From CBDDBH01 sp965225625 (GTDB lineage Bacteria > Pseudomonadota > Gammaproteobacteria > JADZEE01): DNA of 64,000 nt. Every line of letters begins with the position of its first letter. The stretch's first letter is position 1. Position numbers and translations under genes: made by a program. The notes beneath the pieces are model-generated. The model saw only the letters and a list, made by a program, of their open reading frames with translations, made no database searches and was not told the origin of the DNA. This document shows positions 33,019 through 41,421 of this stretch, piece by piece. The DNA lies in contig CBDDBH010000028.1 in assembly GCA_965225625.1 (NCBI GenBank), forward strand, positions 186,001 through 250,000. Direction: 5' to 3'.

Positions 33019-33949
33019 TACTGGCCCGGTTCTACGCCTTTTACTGCCACTGCTGCTGTGTCTGCAATGCGCGGCGGATGCCTGGGCATTTGACCGTCGC
33101 GGCTTGGAATGCAGTGCGCTTAGCCCAACGCCCGCAGTGCGCCGCGAAATCGCCCACGGCAGAGGGCTTTTGTTCCAAGTGGAGGCTGCGCCGGTTCCTG
33201 CAAGCTTTATTTTTGCGACGATCCATCTTGCCGACGAACGTGTCACCACCTTGCCTGCACCGGTGCGTCAGGCGTTTGACGGCGCCCAAGGTTTTGTCAT
33301 GGAGGCACTGTTCGACCCGGTTGGCATAGCCGAGCTTTCGCTACTTATGATGTATACCGATGGTACCCAACTCGAACAGCAACTCGGTGGAAAGTGGTTC
33401 GCGCCGACTGCGCAGTTACTGGCAGTGCACGGCGTACCACCGACGATGGCCAGTTTGCTCAAACCTTGGGCGGCCTATTTAACGCTTAGTATGCCGATAC
33501 AACACGGTGAGTTGCCATTGGACTTCAGGTTGATGCAGGACGCTCAGCAGCGCGGTCTGACGGTCGCAGGCTTAGAAACGGTCGCGGAACAAGCCGCGGC
33601 GCTCGGCAGCTTGACGTTGGCGGACCAAATCGCGTTGCTGAAAAGTGCAATCTGTCACTATGAAACGGTGCAGGCCAACGTAGAAGAGAGTCTGCTAGCT
33701 TATCTCGATCGGGATCTCGCGATATTAGCTGCCGGGTCACAACGATATTCAGCTGAAAACGAACAATTGCACCGGCGGCTCCTGGACTCGTTGGTTATCA
33801 AACGCAACCTGCGGATGGTCGAGCGTATGCTCCCCCGGTTACGTGAGGGTAAGGTGTTCGTTGCCGTCGGTGCGCTGCACCTACCCGGCCGGCAAGGCAT
33901 ATTGCGGCTGCTCGAGCAGCGCGGCTATGTTGTTACGGTACGCTATTAG
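33005..33949 (+). CDS. TraB/GumN family protein
   Basis: 314 residues with a signal peptide (LLLPLLLCLQCAADAWA). The family's erythromycin-esterase-like/TIKI fold is suggested by FIFATIHLADERVTTLP (the GTxH-like motif, here ATIH), FVMEALFDP and the C-terminal KVFVAVGALHLPGRQGILRLL (core VAVGALHLPG). Function of bacterial members is not settled; some are thought to be metalloproteases. It is at the end of the peptide permease-nagZ operon. Confidence 0.85.
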   Translation: MKLSNTGPVLRLLLPLLLCLQCAADAWAFDRRGLECSALSPTPAVRREIAHGRGLLFQVEAAPVPASFIFATIHLADERVTTLPAPVRQAFDGAQGFVMEALFDPVGIAELSLLMMYTDGTQLEQQLGGKWFAPTAQLLAVHGVPPTMASLLKPWAAYLTLSMPIQHGELPLDFRLMQDAQQRGLTVAGLETVAEQAAALGSLTLADQIALLKSAICHYETVQANVEESLLAYLDRDLAILAAGSQRYSAENEQLHRRLLDSLVIKRNLRMVERMLPRLREGKVFVAVGALHLPGRQGILRLLEQRGYVVTVRY

Positions 33950-33960
33950 CTTGCTGTGGT

Positions 33961-34036
33961 TAGCCCGCATATTGCATGAAGGATCCTGGATGCTCGCGCA
34001 GGACGCGTGCGGCGCCTTCGTGCAATATGCGGGCTA
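33961..34036. repeat. 76-bp miniature copy of the MITE-like family
   Basis: Near-perfect terminal inverted repeats (TAGCCCGCATATTGCATG... and ...CGTGCAATATGCGGGCTA) enclose about 32 bp. As RNA it would fold into a long hairpin. It lies 11 bp after the TraB/GumN stop and before the MscS gene, where it could also act as a transcript end. Flanks are consistent with TA duplication. Confidence 0.8.
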
Positions 34037-34141
34037 GTGGCGCTGGGGGTAGCAGTGCGCTACTGGTACCGCGTAGTTGAGTCCGTAAAATAGCCGTCTG
34101 CGCGTAAACAAAATTCAGCATTAATTAATGGTACGGCACTT

Positions 34142-35269
34142 ATGGACCTAGCAGCTTTGAAAGTGGAGTTCTTCAAATTTTTCGGCACTGAATACTGGAT
34201 TGTCGAAGTGTTTGTCGTCGTCTTCGCAGTGTTGTTGCTGAATTTCATTCAGAGACGTGTCCTCGCCAAACTAAAGAAAGGTTTGGAGCGTACCCCCAAC
34301 CCCTGGGACGACGCAGTAGTGGACGCTCTGAGCAAACCTCTGAGTGTGGTGATCTGGGTTGTCGGTTTATCGTTTGCGGCCGAAGTCGCCCAGCCGGAAT
34401 CCAAAGCTGCAATTTTCGACGCGGTTGGCCCGGCTCGCGATGTCGGCGTGATTTTTGCATTAGCCTGGTTTGTGGTTCGCTTCATCCAGCGCGGCGAAGA
34501 GAACATCATTGCTGCAAAAATGGCCGATGAGGGGGCATTTGATCGTACGACACTTGATGCGCTTGCCAAATTGTTGCGCTTGTCCGTCATCATTACGGCT
34601 GCCATGGTGGTACTTCAGACCTTGGGTTTCAGCGTCTCGGGTGTGCTGGCGTTCGGTGGCGTGGGTGGGCTTGCGGTAGGTTTCGCCGCTAAAGATCTGC
34701 TTGCCAATTTTTTCGGCGGGCTGATGATTTATCTCGACAGACCGTTCGCGGTGGGCGATTGGGTACGTTCTCCGGATCGAGAAATTGAGGGCACGGTCGA
34801 ACAAATTGGTTGGCGATTGACCAAAATCAGAACCTTCGATGCGCGCCCGCTTTTCGTTCCGAACGCAACGTTTACGGGCATCGCGGTGGAGAATCCGTCG
34901 CGTATGACGAACCGCCGCATCTACGAGACCATCGGCATCCGTTATGAGGATGCAGGACTGATGGCGACAATTGTGGACGCGGTCTACAAAATGTTGAAAG
35001 AACATCCGGAGATCGAGACAAAACGCACATTGATGGTTAACTTCAACACATTTGCGCCATCGTCGCTGGATTTCTTCATTTATTGCTTTACCAAAACCAC
35101 CGTCTGGATCCGCTTCCATGAGATTAAGCAGGATGTGCTGCTGCGGATCATTGAAATCATTGAGTCCCACGGCGCCGAGTGCGCGTTCCCGACGTCAACT
35201 GTACATATCGCGCGCCCGTCCGAGCTGCAGATTGTTGAACCTGACGGCGGGGCTCGCGTGAGGCCGTGA
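34142..35269 (+). CDS. MscS-family mechanosensitive channel
   Basis: A 375-residue inner-membrane channel protein with membrane segments at about 18-38, 62-82, 98-118 and a pore helix region near 150-185 (GVGGLAVGFAAKDLLANFFGG). The cytoplasmic beta domain has the family signatures RPFAVGDWVRSP, RLTKIRTFDARPLFVPN and FTGIAVENPSRM. It probably releases solutes on hypo-osmotic shock. It stands alone between a repeat element and the HAD gene. Confidence 0.93.
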   Translation: MDLAALKVEFFKFFGTEYWIVEVFVVVFAVLLLNFIQRRVLAKLKKGLERTPNPWDDAVVDALSKPLSVVIWVVGLSFAAEVAQPESKAAIFDAVGPARDVGVIFALAWFVVRFIQRGEENIIAAKMADEGAFDRTTLDALAKLLRLSVIITAAMVVLQTLGFSVSGVLAFGGVGGLAVGFAAKDLLANFFGGLMIYLDRPFAVGDWVRSPDREIEGTVEQIGWRLTKIRTFDARPLFVPNATFTGIAVENPSRMTNRRIYETIGIRYEDAGLMATIVDAVYKMLKEHPEIETKRTLMVNFNTFAPSSLDFFIYCFTKTTVWIRFHEIKQDVLLRIIEIIESHGAECAFPTSTVHIARPSELQIVEPDGGARVRP

Positions 35270-35303
35270 GCATGCGCTCCTGTAATCCGAGAAGCGTCCG
35301 GAC

Positions 35304-35978
35304 ATGAGCTTATGCGCCGTGGTTTTCGATATGGACGGCTTGCTCCTTGATACGGAGCCCATGTATCGGCGGGCCTCAGAGGCCGCAGGTGGTGAATTCG
35401 GGGTGGAATTCAGCGCCGAGCTGTACGACCGGCTGATTGGACTGGGTGCCAGAGATATTGAGGCGAAGCTACTGCAACATTTTGGCGCGGATTTCCCCTT
35501 ATCCCGATTTCGAGAATCATGGCGGGCACATTGGCAGGCCGAAGTCGCGACAACCGGCGTCACTGTGAAATCCGGCGCTATCGAGTTGCTGCAAGTACTG
35601 CAGCGGGCGGGTGTCAATTTTGCGATCGCCACGTCGACGCCGCGTCCGCGTACGAACGAACTTCTTGAATCTTCCGGGTTGCTGGGTTTGTTTCAAACCG
35701 TAGTAACGGGTGACGAAGTCGATCGTGGTAAGCCGGCGCCGGATATTTATCAACTCGCCGCGCGCCGTCTGGCGATCGGCACAAAGCTGTGCGTTGCGCT
35801 GGAAGATTCCGATGCCGGCATCCTGGCGGCTGCGCGGGCGGGAATGACCGCGATCATGATCCCGGATCTGAAACCGCCGTCGGCGGCTGCCGCGGCCGCG
35901 GCTTTCGGGGTTTATGAGACTTTATTTGATGCGGCTCCAGTGCTCAGCGAATTGCTCTCCTTGGACCCCAGAGATTGA
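35304..35978 (+). CDS. HAD-superfamily phosphatase/phosphomutase
   Basis: 224-residue HAD subfamily IA enzyme. Motif I VFDMDGLLLDTEP carries the nucleophile and second Asp (positions 9 and 11), motif II is ATSTPRPR, motif III lysine is in GKPAPDIYQLAA and motif IV is LEDSDAGILAA. It resembles beta-phosphoglucomutase-like and phosphoglycolate-type phosphatases; the substrate cannot be told from sequence alone. Confidence 0.92.
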   Translation: MSLCAVVFDMDGLLLDTEPMYRRASEAAGGEFGVEFSAELYDRLIGLGARDIEAKLLQHFGADFPLSRFRESWRAHWQAEVATTGVTVKSGAIELLQVLQRAGVNFAIATSTPRPRTNELLESSGLLGLFQTVVTGDEVDRGKPAPDIYQLAARRLAIGTKLCVALEDSDAGILAAARAGMTAIMIPDLKPPSAAAAAAAFGVYETLFDAAPVLSELLSLDPRD

Positions 35979-35990
35979 TATCCACGCGCC

Positions 35991-36542
35991 ATGACGCAGG
36001 CCGCAATATTTACCGTGGGTCACAGCATCCTGGCGTGGACCGAGTTTGTACAGCTGCTGCAGCGTAATGCTATCGAGCTACTTGTCGACGTTCGAAGCTA
36101 CCCTCAGTCGCGTCGTCACCCTCAATTCTCTCGTGCGCAGATGGAACCTCGACTGGCGAGCGCGGGGATCGCATACCAATGGGCGGGTCGCGCGTTGGGT
36201 GGATTTCGCAAACCGTTGCCTGAATCCAGACACCTGGCGCTGGGCAATGACGCTTTTCGAGGCTATGCCGACCACATGTCCACGCCAGAATTTGGCGCTG
36301 CTATCGAATCGCTAGTTGCCTGGTCGGGTACTGCGAGAGTGGTTGTGATGTGTGCTGAGGCCGACTACCGTCACTGTCATCGGCAATTCATCGCAGACTA
36401 TTTGACCAAAAGCGACATGCCAGTGTTCCACATTCGCTCGCTTGAAAGCTGCATCGCGCATCGGCTGAGCGACGCAGCGCGGGTGAGTGAGAGAGCTTTG
36501 ATTTACGACGTTGCCGCGCAGCAGACGTTTGATTTTGACTAG
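35991..36542 (+). CDS. DUF488 family protein
   Basis: 183-residue cytoplasmic protein. It opens with the family signature FTVGHSILAWTEFVQLL, followed by LLVDVRSYPQSRRHPQFS, GRALGGFRKP and the cysteine motif VVMCAEADYRHCHRQFI. Biochemical role is unknown. It lies 12 bp after the HAD gene, so the two may be co-transcribed. A repeat element starts 40 bp after its stop. Confidence 0.9.
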   Translation: MTQAAIFTVGHSILAWTEFVQLLQRNAIELLVDVRSYPQSRRHPQFSRAQMEPRLASAGIAYQWAGRALGGFRKPLPESRHLALGNDAFRGYADHMSTPEFGAAIESLVAWSGTARVVVMCAEADYRHCHRQFIADYLTKSDMPVFHIRSLESCIAHRLSDAARVSERALIYDVAAQQTFDFD

Positions 36543-36582
36543 CAATGTATCGAGTATGAAGATCGCCAAAGTAGGGGTATCT

Positions 36583-36951
36583 TGACCCGCATATTGTATG
36601 AAGGGCAGACAAACGCTCCTCGACTTTGGCTCCTGCGTCGTTCTCGGCTCTGGCTTCCTGCTTCGCTCTATCTCGTCCATCCCTGGACTCGTACCGCCTG
36701 CATCCGTGCAGGCGTGCATGGTCTGCATTTCCGCCATCCCTGGCAGTCACGCCGCGCGATGCGTGTGAAATCCCGAAACGATACGGGCTCAATGTTAACG
36801 GCGCCTAAATACAATTTGTGCTGCATCGCGGGGCTATCCTGGCCCTCGCCGGTGTGCGCACGCCAGTGCTTGCGCTTCACGCCAACCATCGCTACGGCTA
36901 TGCTTGGCGCTCCAGCGCGGCGCCAGGATCCTTCATCCAATATACGGGTTA
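36583..36951. repeat. MITE-like inverted-repeat element (369 bp) upstream of dapF
   Basis: Imperfect ends TGACCCGCATATTGTATG (36583) and ATCCAATATACGGGTTA (to 36951) bound the element. It shares an internal block (36886-36916) with the copy at 28449 and another (36807-36840) with the decayed copy after hda. It ends 6 bp before the dapF ATG and so supplies dapF's upstream region. Protein-like ORFs inside it are not supported. Confidence 0.75.
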
Positions 36952-36957
36952 CCCCAC

Positions 36958-37788
36958 ATGCAATTTGAATTCGTAAAAATGCATGGTTTGGGTAACGACT
37001 TTGTCGTCGTCGATGGTACAACTCGCCATTTCGATTTCAGCAGCGAGCAGATCCGTCATATTGCCGATCGACGCCACGGTGTGGGTTGTGATCAACTCCT
37101 GCTTATCGAGAAACCAGACTCATCGGCGGCGAACATCCTTTACCGAATATTCAACTCCGATGGCGGCGAAGTCGGCCAATGCGGCAACGGTGTGCGCTGT
37201 GTCGCACGCTACCTCCATGATCGCGGAAAAGTGTCTGGTGAAAAATTGATAGCCGAATCCGGCGGCCGGCTGCAGGAGGTTTTTTTCGAAGATAATGGCG
37301 ACGTGCGCGTCAACATGGGTGCCCCGGAGTTCGAGCCCGCTCAAATCCCGTTGCAGGCCGAAAGCCGTTCGGCGTGCTACCAGATCGACGTCGATGGGCA
37401 GCGGCTCGAAATCGGCGCACTGTCCATGGGCAACCCGCATGCTGTGCTTGAAGTCGACGACATTGATACCGCGCCAGTCTCGCTTTGGGGGCCTTTGATA
37501 CAAAGCCACCGTCGCTTTCCGCAAGGCGCGAACGCCGGTTTTATGGAGATAAAAGGGTTAAAACATATTCGTTTGCGTGTTTTCGAAAGAGGCGCCGGTG
37601 AGACAATGGCCTGTGGCACGGGTGCTTGTGCCGCAGTCGTGGCGGGCCGCATGTGGTCGCGACTGGATGCCAGCGTCGATGTAGAATTGCCCGGTGGACA
37701 TCTGTTGGTTGAGTGGCAGGGGGTTGGGGACGCCGTCTGGATGACCGGTCCAGCGCATCAAGTCTTCGAGGGAACCATAGAGCTATGA
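36958..37788 (+). CDS. dapF: DapF, diaminopimelate epimerase
   Basis: Converts LL- to meso-diaminopimelate for peptidoglycan and lysine synthesis. ATG 36958 gives 276 residues starting MQFEFVKMHGLGNDFVVVD. The two catalytic cysteines lie in GGEVGQCGNGVRC and ETMACGTGACA. An in-frame extension upstream runs through the repeat and is not credible. The stop overlaps the DUF484 gene ATG. dapF-DUF484-xerC is a conserved gammaproteobacterial cluster. Confidence 0.97.
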   Translation: MQFEFVKMHGLGNDFVVVDGTTRHFDFSSEQIRHIADRRHGVGCDQLLLIEKPDSSAANILYRIFNSDGGEVGQCGNGVRCVARYLHDRGKVSGEKLIAESGGRLQEVFFEDNGDVRVNMGAPEFEPAQIPLQAESRSACYQIDVDGQRLEIGALSMGNPHAVLEVDDIDTAPVSLWGPLIQSHRRFPQGANAGFMEIKGLKHIRLRVFERGAGETMACGTGACAAVVAGRMWSRLDASVDVELPGGHLLVEWQGVGDAVWMTGPAHQVFEGTIEL

Positions 37789-38489
37789 AGTCGCAGAGCA
37801 AACAAGCCCAGGAATCGAATCCGGACACCAGCCGCGCAGTGGCAGAGTATTTGCGCAAGCATCCAGAGTTCTTTGAAGAACACCCCTATTTGCTGGGCGA
37901 ACTGGAGGTTCCTCATCAAACGGGCACTGCGGTTTCGCTTGTTGAGCGTCAGGTTAGCGTGCTGAGGGACGAAAACAGAGCGCTTAAGAGCAAATTTCAG
38001 GATCTGGTGACGATTGCCGGTGAGAATGACGCGTTGAGCAGGCGGCTGCACGAACTTACCTTGCAACTGATTGACGCCGGTGGCATCGAACCGTTGGTCG
38101 CGATTATAGAAAAACGACTGAAAGAAGATTTTGACGCTGAATGGATCGCGTTACTCGTATTTGCAACACCGGCGATCGAGAACGGTGATTGTCCTGAATT
38201 CGTGGGGCGCGAGGCGCCCGCACGCGCGGTATTCGCAACAGCGCTGGAAGAGCGGCGGCCCGTTGTTGGGCGTTTGAACAACGCCCAACAACAGGAATTG
38301 TTCGCCCGGGAACCAGTTGGTTCGGCTGTTATTCTGCCTCTTACAGGGGGGCATTGGGACGGCGTTTTAGCGATCGCTAGCCGCGAGTCGCAGCGCTACA
38401 GTACCGATATGGGCACCACTCTACTCGCACAACTAGGCGATATTGTCACACTCGTAATCGCGCCGTGGGTTAAAGAACCGCCGGCCTGA
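37785..38489 (+). CDS. DUF484 (YigA-like) protein
   Basis: 234-residue cytoplasmic protein. AEYLRKHPEFFEEHPYLL is the family's diagnostic opening; a coiled-coil segment (VERQVSVLRDENRALKSK) and a GAF-like domain (residues about 95-230) follow. Function is unknown, although it is nearly always between dapF and xerC. Both ends overlap neighbours (ATGA), so it is translated with them. Confidence 0.93.
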   Translation: MKSQSKQAQESNPDTSRAVAEYLRKHPEFFEEHPYLLGELEVPHQTGTAVSLVERQVSVLRDENRALKSKFQDLVTIAGENDALSRRLHELTLQLIDAGGIEPLVAIIEKRLKEDFDAEWIALLVFATPAIENGDCPEFVGREAPARAVFATALEERRPVVGRLNNAQQQELFAREPVGSAVILPLTGGHWDGVLAIASRESQRYSTDMGTTLLAQLGDIVTLVIAPWVKEPPA

Positions 38490-39379
38490 TGCCAGTGATT
38501 GCAGATCCCGCCCTCGAGCGATTCCTTGGGACGCTGTACCACTACTCTGCGCACACCCAGCAAGCATACCGACGAGATCTTGCCGGATTGAATGCATTCC
38601 GATGCGAGCGGGGCATCGCTAATTGGGGCGATTTCACGGTCGTGGAGCTGCGAGCGTATGTCGCGTGGCGCCATCGCCTGGGTGCCAGCAGCCGCAGTCT
38701 GCAACGTGCACTTTCCGCTATCCGCACGTTTTATCGCTACCTCCAGGAGGTAGGCGAGGTCGCTCACGATCCTGCGCAAGGCTTACGGGCTCCGAAATCA
38801 AAGCGAAAGCTGCCCAAGGTACTGGATGCAGACCAGACGGCGCGCCTGTTAGCAGCTCGCGGCGGCGATTTGTTGTCGGTCCGGGACCGGGCGATGTTCG
38901 AGCTTATGTACTCAAGCGGATTGCGAGTAGCCGAACTGGTTGGGCTCGATCGTTCCGCACTCGATCTCACGGAAGCACAGGTGCGGGTGGTGGGAAAAGG
39001 AAACAAGCATCGCCTCGTACCGGTAGGAAAGCAGGCAATTGCAGCATTACGCGATTGGCTGAGCTTGCGCGGCGATGTGGCAACACCCGCGGAGACAGCG
39101 GTATTTGTTGGACGTAGCGGTAATCGCCTCACTACGCGCACGGTTCAGAACCGGCTACGCCGTTTGGCAGTGCAACAGGGAATGGAGATGCATGTGCATC
39201 CGCATATGCTGCGCCATTCCTTCGCCAGCCACCTACTGGAATCCTCCGGTGATTTGCGCGCAGTACAAGAGTTATTGGGGCACAGCGACATCAGCACCAC
39301 CCAGATCTACACGCACCTGGATTTTCAGCATCTTGCCAAGGTCTACGACGAGTCCCACCCGCGCGCCAAGAAGAAGTAG
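38489..39379 (+). CDS. xerC: XerC, site-specific tyrosine recombinase
   Basis: With XerD resolves chromosome dimers at dif. The 296 residues have the N-terminal SAM-like core-binding domain (YSAHTQQAYRRDLAGL) and the catalytic domain with Arg in SSGLRVAELVGLD, HPHMLRHSFASHLL (His-x-x-Arg), GHSDISTTQIYTH (His and the nucleophile Tyr). The position after DUF484 supports XerC over XerD. Confidence 0.96.
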   Translation: MPVIADPALERFLGTLYHYSAHTQQAYRRDLAGLNAFRCERGIANWGDFTVVELRAYVAWRHRLGASSRSLQRALSAIRTFYRYLQEVGEVAHDPAQGLRAPKSKRKLPKVLDADQTARLLAARGGDLLSVRDRAMFELMYSSGLRVAELVGLDRSALDLTEAQVRVVGKGNKHRLVPVGKQAIAALRDWLSLRGDVATPAETAVFVGRSGNRLTTRTVQNRLRRLAVQQGMEMHVHPHMLRHSFASHLLESSGDLRAVQELLGHSDISTTQIYTHLDFQHLAKVYDESHPRAKKK

Positions 39380-39471
39380 CGGCTTCGCGCATACCATGGG
39401 GTTAGCTGGGGGTTTTCTTCACGCGTTAGCTGCCGGCGTTTCGTGTAAAATGCGCCCTCCCCGGAACCGAA

Positions 39472-39493
39472 CCTTCGCGCAATATGCGGGCTA
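39472..39493 (-). repeat. Solo terminal repeat upstream of hslV
   Basis: CCTTCGCGCAATATGCGGGC plus TA differs from the right end at 34015-34036 by a single base. It ends three bases before the hslV ATG, so it displaces or overlaps the ribosome-binding region. No left partner is seen in the xerC-hslV gap. Confidence 0.65.
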
Positions 39494-39496
39494 ATT

Positions 39497-40030
39497 ATGC
39501 AAATTAAGGGAACTACAATTTTGTCCGTCCGTCGCAACGGCCGAGTCGTGGTTGGCGGTGATGGACAGGTTTCGATGGGTGATACTGTACTCAAGGGCAA
39601 TGCAAAAAAGGTCCGAACCCTTTATGGCGGGAAAGTACTGGCGGGGTTTGCCGGCGGTACTGCGGATGCGTTCACCCTGTTTGAGCGTTTTGAGGCGTCG
39701 CTGGAGAAGTATTCTGGCAATCTCACCCGCGCCGCAGTTGAATTGGCGAAAGATTGGCGCACCGAGCGCACCCTGCGCAGGCTCGAAGCCTTGTTGATAG
39801 TGGCCGATCGCTCAGTGTCACTTATGATATCCGGTACCGGTGACGTCATAGAACCCGAAGCGGACACGTTAGCGATTGGATCCGGCGGTGCCTATGCGCG
39901 TGCGGCAGCGCGGGCCTTGCTCGATCACACTGAATTGGATGCGCGTGCGATCGTCGAAACAAGTTTGCAGATCGCGGCTGACATCTGTGTTTATACCAAC
40001 ACCCAACTCAGCATCGAAGAACTCGATTAA
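39497..40030 (+). CDS. hslV: HslV, ATP-dependent protease peptidase subunit
   Basis: Threonine protease forming the core of HslUV (ClpQY). The 177 residues include the N-terminal pro-segment MQIKG followed by the catalytic threonine (TTILSVRRNGRVVVGGDGQ, with Thr6 as mature residue 1). FAGGTADAFTLFERFE and AVELAKDWRTER are standard. No obvious Shine-Dalgarno sequence is present because the repeat end lies immediately upstream. hslU follows 32 bp later. Confidence 0.96.
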   Translation: MQIKGTTILSVRRNGRVVVGGDGQVSMGDTVLKGNAKKVRTLYGGKVLAGFAGGTADAFTLFERFEASLEKYSGNLTRAAVELAKDWRTERTLRRLEALLIVADRSVSLMISGTGDVIEPEADTLAIGSGGAYARAAARALLDHTELDARAIVETSLQIAADICVYTNTQLSIEELD

Positions 40031-40062
40031 AAAATGCATAGCCATCTTGGAACAGACCCATC

Positions 40063-41394
40063 ATGACGGCGCTGACTCCTGAAGAAATTGTTGAGGAGTT
40101 GGACAAGCATATCATCGGCCAGGATGCGGCAAAGCGTGCGGTCGCCATTGCGCTACGTAATCGTTGGAGGCGCACACAGGTCGATGCAGAACTGCGCGAT
40201 GAGATTACGCCAAAAAACATTCTGATGATTGGCCCCACGGGGGTCGGCAAGACCGAAATTGCGCGACGTTTGGCGAGACTGTCTAACGCCCCATTTATTA
40301 AGGTTGAGGCGACGAAGTTTACCGAAGTCGGTTACGTTGGCCGCGACGTTGAATCTATTGTGCGCGATCTCGTCGATGTGGCGGTAAAGATGGCGCGGGA
40401 AACCGCATTCAGTGCGGTCAAGGCTGAGGCAATAGACGCTGCCGAGGAGCGTGTGTTAGATGCGCTTTTGCCGGCGCCCAGAGGTAACACCGAGGATCGC
40501 CTAAAGGAGGATCCGGAGTCGGGTACCCGCCAGAAATTTCGTAAAAAACTGCGTGAGGGCGATCTTGACGAAAAGGAAATCGAGGTCGAACTCAACACGC
40601 CAAGCATTGGAGTTGAGATAATGGCCCCTCCAGGCATGGAGGAGATGACCAATCAATTGCAAGGGCTGTTTCAAAATATGGGTTCAGGACGTACTCGGAC
40701 TCGCCGTGTTCGTGTCAAGGACGCGTTGAAGTTGCTCACCGAGGAAGAAGCGGCAAAACTGATCAACGAAGATGATATGAAGGCTCGCGCGCTGGAAACT
40801 GCCGAGCAAAACGGCATCGTGTTTATCGACGAGCTTGATAAAGTCGCCAAGCGCGCTGAACACGGCGGTCCCGATGTCTCCCGCGAAGGCGTGCAGCGTG
40901 ATCTCTTGCCGCTGGTAGAGGGCTGCACGGTATCCACCAAGTACGGCATGATCAAGACTGATCACATATTGTTTATCGCGTCGGGAGCATTCCACGTTGC
41001 CAAGCCGTCGGATTTGATACCTGAGTTACAAGGTCGGTTGCCGATTCGGGTTGAATTGCGGGCGCTGGTTACAGAAGATTTCATTCGTATCCTGCGTGAA
41101 CCGTTTGCGTCTTTGACGCAACAGTATTCAGCGTTAATGCTAGTGGAGGGAGTCAAACTGAGTTTCGCCGATGACGGTGTCGCCCGCATTGCCGAGGTGG
41201 CGTATGAGGTCAATGAACATAGCGAGAATATCGGCGCGCGACGGCTGCATACGGTGATGGAGCGCTTGCTCGAGAGCCTGTCATTCACCTCTGCCAATCG
41301 TGAGGGGCTCGAAGTGCTCGTCGACTCCCTGTATGTTGACCAGCATCTTGGTGAACTCGTAAAGGATCGGGATCTCAGCAAGTACATACTCTGA
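40063..41394 (+). CDS. hslU: HslU, AAA+ unfoldase of HslUV
   Basis: ATPase that unfolds substrates and feeds HslV. Length 443. Walker A is IGPTGVGKTEIA, the pore loop is EVGYVGRDVESIV (GYVG), Walker B is GIVFIDELDKVAKR and the C-terminus DRDLSKYIL inserts into HslV. The intermediate (I) domain occupies roughly residues 110-235. It forms an operon with hslV. Confidence 0.97.
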   Translation: MTALTPEEIVEELDKHIIGQDAAKRAVAIALRNRWRRTQVDAELRDEITPKNILMIGPTGVGKTEIARRLARLSNAPFIKVEATKFTEVGYVGRDVESIVRDLVDVAVKMARETAFSAVKAEAIDAAEERVLDALLPAPRGNTEDRLKEDPESGTRQKFRKKLREGDLDEKEIEVELNTPSIGVEIMAPPGMEEMTNQLQGLFQNMGSGRTRTRRVRVKDALKLLTEEEAAKLINEDDMKARALETAEQNGIVFIDELDKVAKRAEHGGPDVSREGVQRDLLPLVEGCTVSTKYGMIKTDHILFIASGAFHVAKPSDLIPELQGRLPIRVELRALVTEDFIRILREPFASLTQQYSALMLVEGVKLSFADDGVARIAEVAYEVNEHSENIGARRLHTVMERLLESLSFTSANREGLEVLVDSLYVDQHLGELVKDRDLSKYIL

Positions 41395-41421
41395 GTCGGT
41401 CGCAATCGGTCGCGAAAATAC

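Noticed and set aside
33961..34036. CRISPR or tRNA interpretation of the short palindromic elements
   Set aside because: Copies are dispersed singly with inverted ends, no regular spacers and no tRNA-like arms.
36582..36968. 128-codon ORF between DUF488 gene and dapF
   Set aside because: It covers the inverted-repeat element and part of dapF in another frame; composition is that of repeat DNA (many Cys, Arg and Trp).
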